A stretch of 64,000 nt of DNA. Origin: Ectocarpus siliculosus. Lineage: Eukaryota > Sar > Phaeophyceae > Ectocarpales > Ectocarpaceae. The translations under genes were made by a program, and so were the position numbers. Each line of letters begins with the position of its first letter. The first letter of the stretch is position 1. Shown piece by piece: positions 20,314-31,596 of the stretch. The notes beneath the pieces were generated by a model, which saw only the letters and a list, made by a program, of their open reading frames with translations, ran no database searches and was not told the DNA's origin. The stretch spans positions 206,897-270,896 of the forward strand of contig FN648905.1 in assembly GCA_000310025.1 (NCBI GenBank). Reading direction: 5' to 3'.

Positions 20314-20850
20314 GTGTTTCAACTGCTGCGCCAGTCTATCCGGAAATGCTTGTCGCGCACCTATTTTGATGGCACCGATATTGAAGAAGCTGACCTGCGC
20401 GAGGCCATGGCCAAACATGCTGAATGCTGGACGGATGCTACCCTTGAGCCTTCGATCGCGGCCGCCGCCGTGTCCCGTATGGTAGTCATGGGGACTGAGA
20501 CTACTGCTGTAGATCGGATAGACGCTGTCCAAAGCCGCCTCGAGCAATACTTCGAAAACCCGAGTGCAGAGCGTGTTTTTCGAGACTCCAGTGGCGCGTT
20601 CAAGAAAGGTCCGGCTGCTGTCCTCAGCCAAGCAGTTGTGGCAGGTCTGTCTCCGCCCGAGTTCAAGGTCAAGGTGGAAAGCACGCTCGACATGCAAGGT
20701 AGCTCGAAGGACAAACCTGAGCTAGTCTTTGAGATCGTTCGGGATGTTGCGGTCGAGTGGCTCACGGTTGAGTTGGCAGACAGGCAGCGCGGGAAATCGC
20801 GTGGGGGTGGCGTTCATGCTCGTAAAAAACCGTCTCAGCAACAGTGTTGC
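20314..20850 (+). pseudogene. gypsy gag-like region
   Basis: An open frame from 20314 encodes a mostly helical, charged protein of about 175 residues before the frame breaks. Around 20845-20885 a zinc-knuckle-like tail (HKKPGHAPQNC) appears in the next frame, with the preceding Cys codons in the old frame. This suggests a frameshift inside a CCHC knuckle. Gag assembles the retrotransposon particle and binds its RNA. An in-frame start could lie further upstream, because part of the N-terminus may be in another frame from about 19982. Confidence 0.65.
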
Positions 20851-20967
20851 ACAAGAAGCCCGGCCACGCCCCGCAGAACTGTCCGCTTCAGCGGTTCCCC
20901 GTCAAAGCCTCTACTCAGCACGCTGGGCATGGGGGGCATTTTCGCGGCACCAGGGACGCCCGTGGAT

Positions 20968-21004
<37 letters not shown>

Positions 21005-22323
21005 GCACCGCGCCCAGGGGCAAGCGCCGCAGCAACAGCACCCTCCCGGTCAACAGCAGCAACAGCCGTCTTCAGGAGGGGGACGAGGCTCCGGGGGGGT
21101 ATTGTCCACCAACTTTCACCAACGCCAGGTCGGAGGTAGGGCTGTTTTTTCCAGGGAATCCCAGGGGCAGGCCGCTCCGACGCCTTTTCTGCTGCCCGAC
21201 CCGTTCCCATCCGCTACCACTGCCCCCGCATCTTTTCCGGCGCCGTCTGAGGGTGTGGGGGTGCCACCAGGCCCTGAGGGGCCATTCGTGCCGGCGTTTC
21301 GTGGGGTTCAGCCCGGAGGTATGTCTACGTCTGATTCTGAAGGTATCGCGGTTGATTCGCAGGAAAAATGGTGCCAAGTGAGCTTGTCGGTGCCTGGTGC
21401 TGCGGATATGACTGCCATACACGCCGTTGCGATCCTGGATTCTGGATCAGGGCTCACCACCATGTCAGCCGGTATCGCGCGTAGGCTGCAAGCTGCTTTT
21501 CCTGATGTGCAGGTCGTGGGGGGCATGCAAAACCCGGGGAAGCTGAAAGTCGCGGACGGCCGCGTGCTTGCGGTCACACAGAAAACATACCCCGTGCCGA
21601 TCGCTTTGCACACCAGCTGGGGGATGGTGTCGGTGGACCCGCTCTCGTTTGCTGTCATGCCTGGCAATGATGAGGTGGTCATTCTTGGCAACCCGACGCT
21701 GAAGGCATTGGGTATCGATGTGTACGAGAGCTTGGGGGCCTGTGCGCGTTCGCGCGCTAGCGTTGCGGGTGTTGAGACCGCGGCGTACAAGCAATGCCGC
21801 CGAGTTACGCTGGCTGTCGATGCACTGCAGCAGCGCGAGGGTCCGGAGCAGGTCGAGCCTGATGCCGTGGTCGAGCGTTTGGTGGCGCGAGGCCCCGACA
21901 TGGATATGAGCCCGGAGGAGGAGGCATCGGCGCGGTCTGCATCGTTGGACAGCGCTGTTTCTTCTGCTGCTGCCGCTGGCTTGGAGGAACCACATATAGG
22001 GCATCTGCAAGGCATCATCAGCAAGCGCTGGAATGCGTTCCGCCGTGGTTTAGGCGATGGTGACCCTCCCGCGAACGTCGAGCCTCTACGGGTCACCCTG
22101 AAGCCCGGAGAGCGACCGGCTAAAGCACGACCGCGGGTGTACAACCCGATCAAGACCGCGTGGCTGGCGGGGTGCATGGCGGCGCTGGTCGCGTTGGGGT
22201 TGGTGTTCCTCAGCATGCAGGCCGTGTGGACCAGCGCCGCGATGGCGGCTCCGAAGAAAGGGGGATACCGGCTGCTGAGTGACTTTCGTGCGGCAAACAA
22301 GCAAGTAGAGAAGGTGCCTGCCT
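20844..22323 (+). pseudogene. gypsy protease and N-terminal reverse transcriptase
   Basis: This 499-codon frame starts in the zinc-knuckle-like tail and runs through Gln-rich repeats (residues about 43-75, a CAG repeat). It then enters a retropepsin domain with the active-site word AILDSGSG (Asp about residue 199). The last 110 residues are the start of reverse transcriptase (LRVTLKPGERPAKARPRVYN, then KKGGYRLLSDFRAANKQVEKVP). It ends at a TGA because of a one-base shift just before the MPNPEASM block, which continues in the next frame. Confidence 0.9.
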
Positions 22324-22326
22324 GGT

Positions 22327-23706
22327 GTGATGCCGAACCCTGAAGCCAGTATGGCTCAGCTCAGTGCGGCCAAGTTCTATGGGAGCTTGGACCTCTTGCA
22401 AGGGTATTGGCAGTGCCCGTTGGCTCCGGAGGCGCAGGAAATTTTCACGATTGCTACGCCGGGTGGCCTCTACACGCCCAAGAGGGTACCGCGAGGTATT
22501 TTGAACGCCACGTCGTATTTCCAGGCCACCCTTACGCGCATCTTGGACGGGCTGAATTGCTTCGTCTGGGTAGACGATGTCGTGTATTGGGGGATGGATG
22601 AAGACGACTTGCTTGACACCCTTGACTTGATTCTGGATCGTCTGGAGGGGGCTGGCCTTTACGTGGCCACCCACAAGTGCACATTCTTTGAGACCAGCAT
22701 CACTTGGTGCGGGAAGGTGTACTCGGAGGGTCAGGTCGAGCACGATCCCGAGCGGCTCAGCGGGTTGGCTACAATGCGGCGTCCTGAGACGGCTGGCGAG
22801 CTGATGCAGTTCCTGCAGGCGGTAAACTGGCTGCGCACGTCTCTGCCGCGGATGGCGGAGGTTGTGTGGCCGCTTCGCGTGTTTCTGGAGCAGCATTTGG
22901 TTGGTGCCAGGAGCCGGACGAAGCGCGTGGCCGAGAATCGCGCGATCGCTGAGGATGCGTGGACGCCCGCGCTCGTCGAAGCGTGGACTGCCGCGCAAGA
23001 CCTTGTTGCCCGTGCCGTTGCTCTGTCTCACCCTCGCCCAGGTTGCGCCGTCCTCATGTTTCCCGATGCATCCGATGAGCATTGGGGGAGTTTTCTCACG
23101 CAAGTGCCCCAACACCAGCTGGATCGTGGCGTTCCTGTGGAGGATATGGCTCATGAACCGATGGGGTTTCTGAGCGGCACTTTCAAGGGCGCGCAGCAGC
23201 GGTGGGCCACCGTCGTGGACAAGGAAGGGTACGCGACTGTGAGTACGTTCAAGCGGTTAGAGTATTTGCTTTGGGATGGCGTGCACATTTTCACCGACCA
23301 CCGTAGTCTCGCGTACATCTTCGACCCGGAGGCTTGCGTGTCTGCCGTAGCGAAAACCACGGCTCAGCGCCTGGACCAGTGGAAAGTTGTCTTGGGCCAG
23401 TACGATTACACCATCAGGCACATTTCGGGTGAGCGCAATTGCTGGGGGGACCTTCTGTCGCGGTGGGTCTCTGTGCCGTCGGTGAGTGTTCGCGCTGCCG
23501 CGGTTTACGCCCCCAGCGAACCTGATGCCGCCATGCCGTCGAAGCAAGTAGTATGTGATGCACAACAAGCGGCGCGGAGTAAGGTCGGCGCGCTTGCCGG
23601 GCCTGCCACGTCATTTTCGACGGCGGTGGGGACGGCGACTCTGGATGACGAGGGATTGTTTCGCGTGGGCATGAACGGGCGAGACGTGCTGTGGATTCCA
23701 GATTAG
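22327..23706 (+). pseudogene. gypsy reverse transcriptase and RNase H
   Basis: In frame from MPNPEASM, it shows FYGSLDLLQGYWQCPL, VPRGILNATSYFQ, and the catalytic FVWVDDV (Asp pair at residues 83-84). RNase H follows with MFPDASDEHWGSFLTQ (about residue 245), a ladder of AQQRWATVVDKEGYA, and IFTDHRSLAYIFDP, ending with DQWKVVLGQYDYTIRHISG. It copies the element RNA into DNA and removes the template. The frame ends at TAG (23704) just before the integrase zinc finger, where intact relatives read on. Confidence 0.95.
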
Positions 23707-25101
23707 GCGAGTGCGTTGCAGGTGCGACTGATGGTCTGTGCGCACATGAAAGAAGCCGGGCATCGTGGCGCCGTCGCCACCTTGCAGCGCCTGTCCGAGT
23801 ACTGTTGCTGGTTTCGGATGGAAAAGCATGTCACTGACTTCGTCAAGCAGTGCCTGCATTGCATGGACTCTAAGGCGGGAGAAAAGGTGCCTCGCCCGCT
23901 TGGGGACACCGTCCATGGCACGCGCCCTGGCGAAGTTGTTCATTTTGACTACCTCTACGTGGGAGCGAGTGGCCCGCTGGGGGATGATGTCTTGGACGAG
24001 GAGGAAGGGTTCAAGTACATATTGGTCATGATGGACGACATGTCCAACTGGGTTTGGCTGGAGAGCCCACCGGGGCATGCACTGCCCACCTGACTTGCGC
24101 AACATCTCCTGACGTGGTGTAAGATCTTGGGTGTGCCGGAGGTTTGGGTGAGTGATACCGCTTCCCATTTCAAAAATCACAAGATGGCTGCCCTTGAGAC
24201 TGCATTCGGTGTTGACCGGAAATTTTCAGTCGCCAACTCTCCCTGGTCTAACGGTACGTGCGAGCGCATGATGCGCGAGGGGGTTCGTACGCTCAAGGCC
24301 ATGATTCAGGAAGAGCGGAGGAGTACTCGTGACTGGGTTGATCTGGTACCAGCTGTGCAATGGGCGTTGAACACCGCTTTCCGCGAACGATACGGCTCGA
24401 CGCCGTACCACGTCATGTTTGGTAGAGCGCCACGCACCGCGCTTTTCACTTTGGCGTCGTCCACAGGCGCCGAATGCAAGGTAGACGTCCTGGATGAAAA
24501 ATCTTTTCGGCTGAAGGTGCAGCACGTCGTCGAAGCCCAACGTCACCTGCACAAGGAAGTTCTCGACAAGGTGCAGGCGAGTCGGAGTAAACACCGGGCG
24601 TCTGCACGAGTTGGGAGCCTGCCTGACTTCGTGGTGGGGGACTACGTGTTGGTGTCGCGTGTTGGCCGGCGTGGTTCGACACCGAAACTTCTCATGACCT
24701 GGACGGGGCCGTGGAGAAGTGTCGCCGCCGAGAGCCTGCATGTGTACGGAGTCCAGAACATCGTGTCGGGGGAACTTCGGGACGTCCATGTCGCGCGTTT
24801 GCGGTTCTACGCCGATGCCGCTCTCGAAATCACGGCCGAGTTGAAGGAGGTCTTTCAGCATGCTTTCACGCAGGGGGAGTTCGACATGGCGGCGATTGTG
24901 GACATGTCGGTGGCGGAAGATGGCCCTGGGTTCAACGTGGAAGTAGAGTGGGTCGGATTCGACAAGGAAGAGAACACCTGGGAAGAGTTGTCCAAGGTGT
25001 GGGATGCCGCGCTGCAGTTCGTCAAATCCGAGCTGCGGCGGCTGGGTCTGCCGAAAAAGGTTCGGGCTCAGTTGAAGCAACACTACGGCATTGCCCTGTG
25101 A
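23707..25101 (+). pseudogene. gypsy integrase with C-terminal chromodomain
   Basis: 23707-24093 carries the HHCC zinc finger (AHMKEAGH ... QCLHC) and the first catalytic Asp (HFDYLYV), ending at a TGA (24091). From 24127 the core continues with VSDTASHFKNH (second Asp) and WSNGTCERMMREG (Glu), completing the DDE triad, then ALNTAFRERYGSTPYHVMFG. A GPW-like stretch and a final chromodomain (NVEVEWVGFDKEENTWEEL) follow. Chromodomains steer chromovirus integration towards particular chromatin marks. The stop at 24091 breaks the core, so the enzyme is inactive unless the stop is an assembly error. Confidence 0.95.
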
Positions 25102-25596
25102 TATATTTGTTTGAGTTCAGTGACGGCTACCTTGTTGAGCATTGATAGAATTTCTTCACTGACTGTTTCGGTACATTCTTCAGCTTGCCGCGCATTTATG
25201 TTGTGGCGTGCCTGTCTTTTGCATGCGATTAAACTGCGTGGAGGCCGCCTTATGACAGCGTGTTGGTGGTATTTCTTCGCGAGCTACGTACGTTTGTCTA
25301 ATTTCGCGACATTGGCTTGTTCAACGATCATGCCGATCGTTTCGCCATGTATGTTTGGTATTTCGAGATATTTCAACTCAACCCTGGGAGCGCCTCGTAA
25401 CAGTTTTCAGCGTTGCCTCTGGGTTGTTTTTTTTCATCATTTTCCTTGCGTGTGGCAACTTTGCCCATTTCGCGTTGTTTGTGGTGTGTTGGTCATCCAT
25501 CCATTGCGTAAGTTTCTCTGTACGTGTGTCTACCGGACTTAGCCAATCTTGTGTGGTCGTCCGACACGTGCGTGTTTGTCGTTTGAAGCGTCGAGG
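25102..25596 (+). other. gypsy 3' noncoding region
   Basis: This is noncoding sequence after the integrase stop. Its last 200 bp (25400-25596) match the reverse complement of 17640-17840 in the deleted derivative, so they belong to the element. Where the 3' LTR should start, the sequence switches to the 110-bp segment shared with 17422-17530. Confidence 0.75.
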
Positions 25597-25680
25597 TCCT
25601 TCACTGTTGAATGGGGGCATTGTACGTTTTGCACGGGAGGTTGAACACATGCGCTGACTGACGAATTGGTGTGGCATGAT

Positions 25681-26429
25681 TTAGTAGTCAGGCATGATAT
25701 CGCCGTTTTTCGACCGCTCAGCAAGTGCATACTCCCCCTCGACACGCGTTGCCCCACCCAAACCGTTGTACAGAACTCCAGGCCACACAACCGCCCACCC
25801 ATCTGGGGCGTTGTATGACCGTCTTTTGTCCCACAGTGTAGCGTACGCAACTCCCCTACCCCTCACATTAACCGTAACAGTGGCCGGTGCCTTTTGTCGC
25901 ATGTCGGCTAGAGCGTTGATGGCATCGATGGGCGGTTGGAACGCCTCCTTGAGGAACTCTCTTGCTAACTCTCTGTCCTGCAAGACATCGTCTGGTAACA
26001 CGAGGAACAGGCCGTCTAGAGTTTCCCCCCTGGACACGGCGGTGTACCCCTGACCCTGGGCGAAGAACCCTCTAGACGGAATCCACACGGCCACCCTTTC
26101 GAACCCTACCCCCTGCAGTAGGGCACCCATACGCTTTTGTCCTCGAAGGGCAGTATTTTGATAGTGCTCTCCCCCCCCTTGCCGGGCGTAAGCTCAACCT
26201 CGACCCACGCCGGGCGTTTATGGTCTACGGCCTGCTCGTTGATCTCTGCCTCCAACGAAGCCGCGGTGTCTGCCAAGCGTCTCAAGTGGGCAACGGAGGT
26301 AGCGCGACCGCCGGTGACGTGGTTCACGCAGATGTCAGCTACGACATCCTTAAGGCTACCGATGTCGGCGTTCCGATGCTCGCATTTTGTGGCCTTCAGG
26401 ACCAGCCAGAAGACGACGTGGAGATGCAC
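25681..26429 (-). pseudogene. SF1 (PIF1/RecD-like) helicase C-terminal remnant
   Basis: The minus-strand frame 26130-25681 contains GVGFERVAVWIPSRGFF and QGQGYTAVSRGETLDGLFLV, matching the last motifs of superfamily-1 PIF1/RecD-like helicases (a 'Q-G' site and a Q-x-Y-T-A-x-S-R arginine finger). The adjacent frame 26429-26106 (PAWVEVELTPGKGG) looks like the preceding part, shifted by one frame. It differs from the Helitron helicase at 16.7-18.8 kb, which has another motif style. It is probably a mobile-element or viral-type helicase. The gypsy element abuts its 3' end, and its tail (GDIMPDY) runs into the 110-bp shared segment. Confidence 0.65.
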
Positions 26430-27395
26430 GAGGAGGGGATGTTAGGGGTGCTGAGTATTTTGATAGTTAGATGAGAGCACCCGGTGACAGAACGACACAG
26501 TTAAGAAGTAAGGACACAGCAGCAGTGAAGGTCTGCTGTTATAATAGGAGACACACTCATCAACAGCAGTATACCTCATCCCAATGATCGGATCGGGAGA
26601 CACACCAACACACACAGCAGGCAGCAGTCTGCAGATGATACATGCGTAATTTCCTGTCACAGGCACATGACACATACATTTATTTAGAACCGTCGAGACA
26701 GTCAGCCAGCAACCAGCGGGTTGTACACAGACATGACACACAGACAGACTGCTGGGGCTTGCACTGCTGCAAGGAAGGTTTGCACACAGACATGACACAG
26801 ACTATGCTGTAAGGTTTGCACATAGGCATCCACAGATATTGTACTGCTGTATTATGGGCATGCGATCGACAGGGGTGTGAAAATAAAAAATTTCAAAATT
26901 TGCGTATGCGTACCTGTCCTCTTTCCACGTTCAATCCGTTCAGAAGAGAATGATAGCCACAGTTGTCATCTCCTCTGCACGGGACGGTCCTCAGTGGCTC
27001 CCGAGGTATGACGAGGTTGCTCGAACAGATTAAGTTCTGAAGCTCTCGATGCTGTCCTTGCAATGTGCCTTGGTCCAGGATAAGGGCAAGGCGCTCCTGC
27101 AGGCTACGTGCTCGGGGATTGTGTGTTCGTAATGGTAATCACTCAACACATCATCAACGAGGAAGGCCTCTGAGTTTATGGTTGGCAGCGACATAGAGCT
27201 CACGGCAAGAAGAGTCGAAAGCAATCTGATGCCAAAGAGTTGCAAGAGGAGCAGCAGCATAGCCGGTCAGCGATACATGAAGTCGGCTACGCACGAGCGT
27301 CGACGGCAGCAGCGAGCCGGGCAGGAGGAGTGTTGCCATCCGTTTGAATTTGAACCCCCCCAACCCCGTACGCATGAAGATTATGTAATTTTAGG
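26430..27395. other. Unassigned, no gene seen
   Basis: No motif or conserved exon was recognised. Short words such as GCACACAGACATGACAC recur between 26720 and 26830. Confidence 0.5.
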
Positions 27396-28250
27396 GGGTA
27401 TGCAGTTGTCCCGTGCCCCAGCAGGCGTTTGAGAGTCAGCGTGGTGAATTCGAGCACGAGACAGAGAGACAGAGCAGAGAGTACGAGCGAAGGGAGACGT
27501 GCAGCAAACGTATGTTATGCGTGCGCGCATGATGTGTGGTTGTACCTGTTAATGCACACGCTTGGAGGAGAGGGTTGTACGTCGGCGCTGCTCTGCGGTT
27601 CGTAACCGAGAAGAAGCACAGCAGTAGAGAGCAGCTACGAACGTAATACAGTGGTTGCTGCGCGGGCAACACCGTGGTACTGCTGTATAGCTCATGGCAT
27701 AGCAACCGTCTGCGTTGGTTACAGCAGACATGCAGCCCAGCAGCAACAGATGGGTTGCCTGCTGTGCTTCTATGCAAGTGCTGTGCCTGCTGTGTGGTGT
27801 GAAGTAGTTTGGCGTTTTGGTTTTCCGGGGACGCGCCTCCCGCAGCGCAGGGCACAAAGAAGTGAGAGGCTAAATGAGATATATGTCCGGAGGTGTCGCA
27901 ACCCCCGGTTTGAGAATTTGTAGATACAGGGTATGCAGCTGTTCCGTGCCCCAGCAACAATTTTCCAGCAATTTTCAGCGGTCGAGAGAGGGTGGGTGAA
28001 TTTAAGCACAAAGAGAGACAGAGAGAGATACGTGCAGCAACTAACTGGTGGTGAGATGACGATGCCTTCTGTAACGTGTGCGCCTATGTTGTGTGGTTGT
28101 ACCTGTTGATGCCCATGGGTGGAGGAGAGGGTAGATCGACGCTGCTCGGCGGTTCCTAACGGAAAGAAGCACACAGCTCTGTAAGATACAAACGTGTGCA
28201 CCAGCAGCAGCAGTGCCTGTGAATGTGTATGCCTATGATGCGTGGTTGTA
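27396..28250 (+). repeat. Diverged tandem duplication, period about 533 bp
   Basis: Sequence from 27396 (GGGTATGCAGTTGTCCCGTG) recurs from 27929 (GGGTATGCAGCTGTTCCGTG) and continues in parallel through 'GTGTGGTTGTACCTGTT' and 'GGAGGAGAGGGT'. A shorter third trace (GCGTGGTTGTACGTG) lies near 28240. Minus-strand frames look alike in both copies only because of this. Confidence 0.75.
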
Positions 28251-28289
28251 CGTGCGAGCCGTTGTACGCTATACTGTAGGGTTAGGTCC

Positions 28290-28812
28290 ACCGCACGCCC
28301 AGTAGTCTGCTAGGTCACAACACGAGTACTCAGTGCCAGGCGGGGTAATCCCCCCCCCAGGACCCCCCCCAGCGTGGTTTGCTGGGTTCATCACACGCGT
28401 AGCATGCTTGGTCCACCGCACGCGTTGTCTGCTGGGTCACAATACGAGTGCCGGGGGGGGGTTACCCCCCCCCCGACCCCCCCCCGCGTGGTTTCCTGTT
28501 TTCACCACCCCCGNNNNNNNNNNNNNNNNNNNNNNNNNNNNNNNNNNNNNNNNNNNNNNNNNNNNNNNNNNNNNNNNNNNNNNNNNNNNNNNNNNNNNNN
28601 NNNNNNNNNNNNNTCCCGGGTAAAAAATCGGGGCCCGGGGGGGGTTTTCCCCCCCCCCGGCCCCCCCCCAGGGTGTTTTGCGGGTTTCCCCACACGCGTA
28701 GTATGCTTGTTCCCCCCCACGCGTTTTTTGTTGGGTCCCAATACGAGTCCCGGGGGGGGGGTAAACCCCCCCCCGGACCCCCCCCCTCGAGCCAGCGCGT
28801 GGTGTGCTAAGT
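28290..28812 (+). repeat. Tandem repeat of about 121 bp flanking a gap
   Basis: The unit reads roughly 'TGCTGGGTCACAATACGAGTGCCGGG', a G-run/C-run block, 'GCGTGGTTTGCTGGGTTCATC' and 'ACACGCGTAGCATGCTTGGTC'. Copies are seen on both sides of the 100-N gap. Near the gap the G and C runs lengthen and bases look corrupted, so copy number is not reliable. Confidence 0.75.
28514..28613. other. Scaffold gap (100 N)
   Basis: A fixed-length run of 100 N lies inside the G/C-homopolymer tandem repeat, which probably caused the assembly break. Confidence 0.98.
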
Positions 28813-29397
28813 CATAATATATGCTGTATTTTTGACAAACACACGTGAAAATTCCCAAGTAGATAAACCGAAGAGAGAGAGTAGGCTGTATCCTGCCGCT
28901 GCTGGTGTGGCCTCAGCTTTTGATTACGTTTGATGATGTATGTACATATACCTCGACGTTGACGTGCTCCGCCGAAAGCCCTCCAATGGGAGTCACGAAT
29001 ATTTTTGGGATAAACAGACCGCCGGCGTAGACTCTCCGGGATGCAGGGATTCGCCCGATTTGGGCCGATTGGACGTGCTTCGCGGCGGTGTAGTGCTCTC
29101 GGTGCGCGACAGCTCAGCCCCGCGACGGGAAGACGGTGGTGAAAAGACTTTCCTGGGGACACCCTGAAGAAGAGGTGTCCGCCGGAGCTCCATAGCGGGC
29201 CAGCAGGAAAATCGTCGCTACTGTCTCGGGTTGGGTTTGAGGGCTAAACCCGTCGCCGCGCTCTCAGCGCTCCGGTTCTGCGCTCTCAGAGCTCGAGAGC
29301 TGAAGCATAATTGTCTACACGTCTATGCATACATAAGAGGAGTGGCCACAATCGGCTATACATAACATACATGTGCATTCGTGATCTGACTTATCAA
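28813..29397. other. Unassigned, no gene seen
   Basis: No exon, RNA or clear repeat was recognised before the family-B fragment at 29398. Confidence 0.45.
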
Positions 29398-29655
29398 GCA
29401 TGAAACTCAAGCACGCAAGCAGGTGCTCCATGGCACGAAATTGCTCCAATTACGATGAATTTGTGCCTAAACGTTGGGTACCCGCGATCAAATGAAAGCC
29501 CAGTCTACAACGGGAATGATTGTGTGTGAACCTAGTTAGACTGCCAACAAGAGGTTTCGAGCACACCACCACCTCTGCCGACTTTCGACGCGGAGTTCTC
29601 CGCGAAAAGTTTGCACGCACACAACAACTGGATGATTGATGACGTTCTCTGTATG
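29398..29655 (+). repeat. Dispersed repeat family B, partial copy
   Basis: It matches the 3' half of the family (GCACGAAATTGCTCC ... GATGAATTTGTGCC ... TTTCGACGCGGAGTT) as found at 52540-52797, and lacks the 5' hairpin. Confidence 0.7.
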
Positions 29656-29706
29656 GTGATCGGACTTACTTATCAACCACAAAAATCGAGGTTCGACAAA
29701 TTTCCG

Positions 29707-30538
29707 CGTGCAACACTATATTGGCGAAATGGAGAGTGAAGGTTGCGATGGAGAGTGACATATATTTCGTATTCGGAACACAAATAAAACAAGCATTTGA
29801 TTCCTGGAGAGGTGTACATCTGCTGCTTCTAACCAACTGCCCCACATGCACTTTCCAGCAGCCGAGGCATTACTTACTGGCGTCAGCAGAGGTGCAGAGC
29901 AATGTAGACCGTGCAGACACGGTGGGGGTAGGGGTCGGGACGTTGGGAGGCATACATGTGCGTGTGCATATGTGCACACGCACATACGGAGGTGAGTCTG
30001 AAAAATCCGCAGAACGTGGTATGCATATCGTATGAATATGCACCAACGGGCCAACGGGCAACGTCGAGACAGACACGCGGGCTCAGCCAACAGCGACACT
30101 GCACAGTGGATGGCCGGTATTGCGTAAGATCATCAGGACACTGGTGGTGTGGTATGTGGCTCTCTGGGCAAAGCGAGTCTTGGGTGTGCAGGCGTAGAGA
30201 TGGGTGAGCTCTAGGTGCGAACACGGGCGTGCCCCTTTCGACTAGTCAAAATAAAAGTTCACCCGCCGCCATCTCGATGAAAAAGGACAATCAATGGCCG
30301 TCCTGTGGCCGAACCCACCAAGCACGCACACCGAGCGTTTTGTCTCTGGCACAGCTTTGTGCTTGTGGGTTGTGCCAGAGTGTAAACCACCAGCTTTGGA
30401 TACGAGGAGGAGAGAGACAATTCAGTTTCTCTCTGTACTACTTGTATACTCTCAAGGTGTGGTGATAAATCACATCCTCCGATCATCTTCCGTATGTAGA
30501 TGGCTGCATGTATTCGACTTCGCAGATCGGGGGACAAC

Positions 30539-30588
<50 letters not shown>

Positions 30589-31596
30589 GTGTGTGTCAAC
30601 GCCCTCTACCGCATGTTTCCCCCTGCAGCATGTCATAATGATCGATGTCCAACGATACACAATTCAAAAGAGCGTATCTCCCTGCATTACAGATTAAGTG
30701 CAGAAATATTCTCACTCGTATTCGGCCAAGGCTCTCGGGGGAGTACATTGTTTAAGGACATCAACAAGATTAACCGCTCCCGACAGAGTCCACTGGAAGT
30801 TTCCGTCTGGAATGACAAGCCAATCACCAGATGTCCAGGGATTTAAACTTGACACATTCGACAGGCCGCCAATACATCCTGTCAAAAAATCCAACAATCT
30901 CGGAAGCGAATTCGCAACTTGCTGATTGCACATATTCGCAACTATTCGGAACGTAGCTTTCAACCCCCGGAGACTTGTTCGAAAAAATGATGTCATGGCC
31001 AAATCGAAAGTCCAGTGCAAACTTGCGAACCATTTGCTCCTCCTGCATCCATGCACCTAGAGCTCACCCATCTCTACGCCTGCACACCCAAGACTCGCTA
31101 CGCCCAGAGAGCCACATACCACACCCAGTGTCCTGATGATCTTACGCAATACCGGCCATCCACTGTGCAGTGTCGCTGTTGGCTGAGCCCGCGTGTCTGT
31201 CTCGACGTTGCCCGTTGGCCCGTTGGTGCATATTCATACGATAGGCATACCACGTTCTGTGGATTTTTCAGACTCACCTCCGCACATGCGTGTGTGTGCA
31301 CTTGTTGTGCACAAGTGCACTTGTACACACGGGCACACACACATGTATGCCTCCCAACGTTCCGACCCCTACCCCCACCGTGTCTGCACGGTCTACATTG
31401 CTCTGCACCTCTGCTGACGCCAGTAAGTAATGCCTCGGCTGCTGGAAAGTGCATGTGGGGCAGTTGGTTCAGAAGCAACAGATGTACACCTCTCCAGGAA
31501 TCAAATGCTTGTTTTATTTGTGTTCCGAATACGAAACATATGTCACTCTCCATCGCAACCTTCACTCTCCATTTCGCCAATATAGTGTTGTGCACG
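29707..31596. mobile_element. Foldback-type element with arms over 500 bp
   Basis: The left arm (29707-30218) matches the reverse complement of the right arm (31053-31596) almost base for base. Both outer ends read CGTGCA(CA)ACACTATATTGGCG inwards. The right arm is slightly longer because of extra GTGCAC-type repeats. The 834-bp spacer (30219-31052) carries a CTG/TG microsatellite and no recognised transposase. Long terminal inverted repeats with a non-coding centre are typical of foldback or non-autonomous TIR elements. Reading frames in the arms mirror each other and are not genes. Confidence 0.9.
30540..30596 (+). repeat. Compound microsatellite (CTG)n(TG)n
   Basis: About 12 CTG units run straight into about 10 TG units, in the spacer of the foldback element. 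Confidence 0.95.

Larger units (their letters stand above)
19609..25596 (+). mobile_element. Ty3/gypsy chromovirus-like retrotransposon, decayed, one LTR
   Basis: Order on the + strand: 5' LTR (19609-19879), a GTTATCGATAAC palindrome, a gag region, protease, reverse transcriptase, RNase H, integrase and a chromodomain, then about 495 bp of noncoding 3' sequence. Gene order PR-RT-RH-INT defines Ty3/gypsy, and the C-terminal chromodomain defines the chromovirus branch. There are at least two frameshifts (about 20840 and 22322) and two stops (23704 and 24091). No 3' LTR follows 25596; instead there is helicase-remnant DNA. A deleted relative in inverted orientation lies 1.4 kb upstream. The coding region is richer in G and C than its surroundings. 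Confidence 0.95.

Noticed and set aside
20911..24682. Long minus-strand frames opposite the gypsy pol region
   Set aside because: They are shadows of the G/C-rich pol coding sequence; all recognised domains are on the plus strand.
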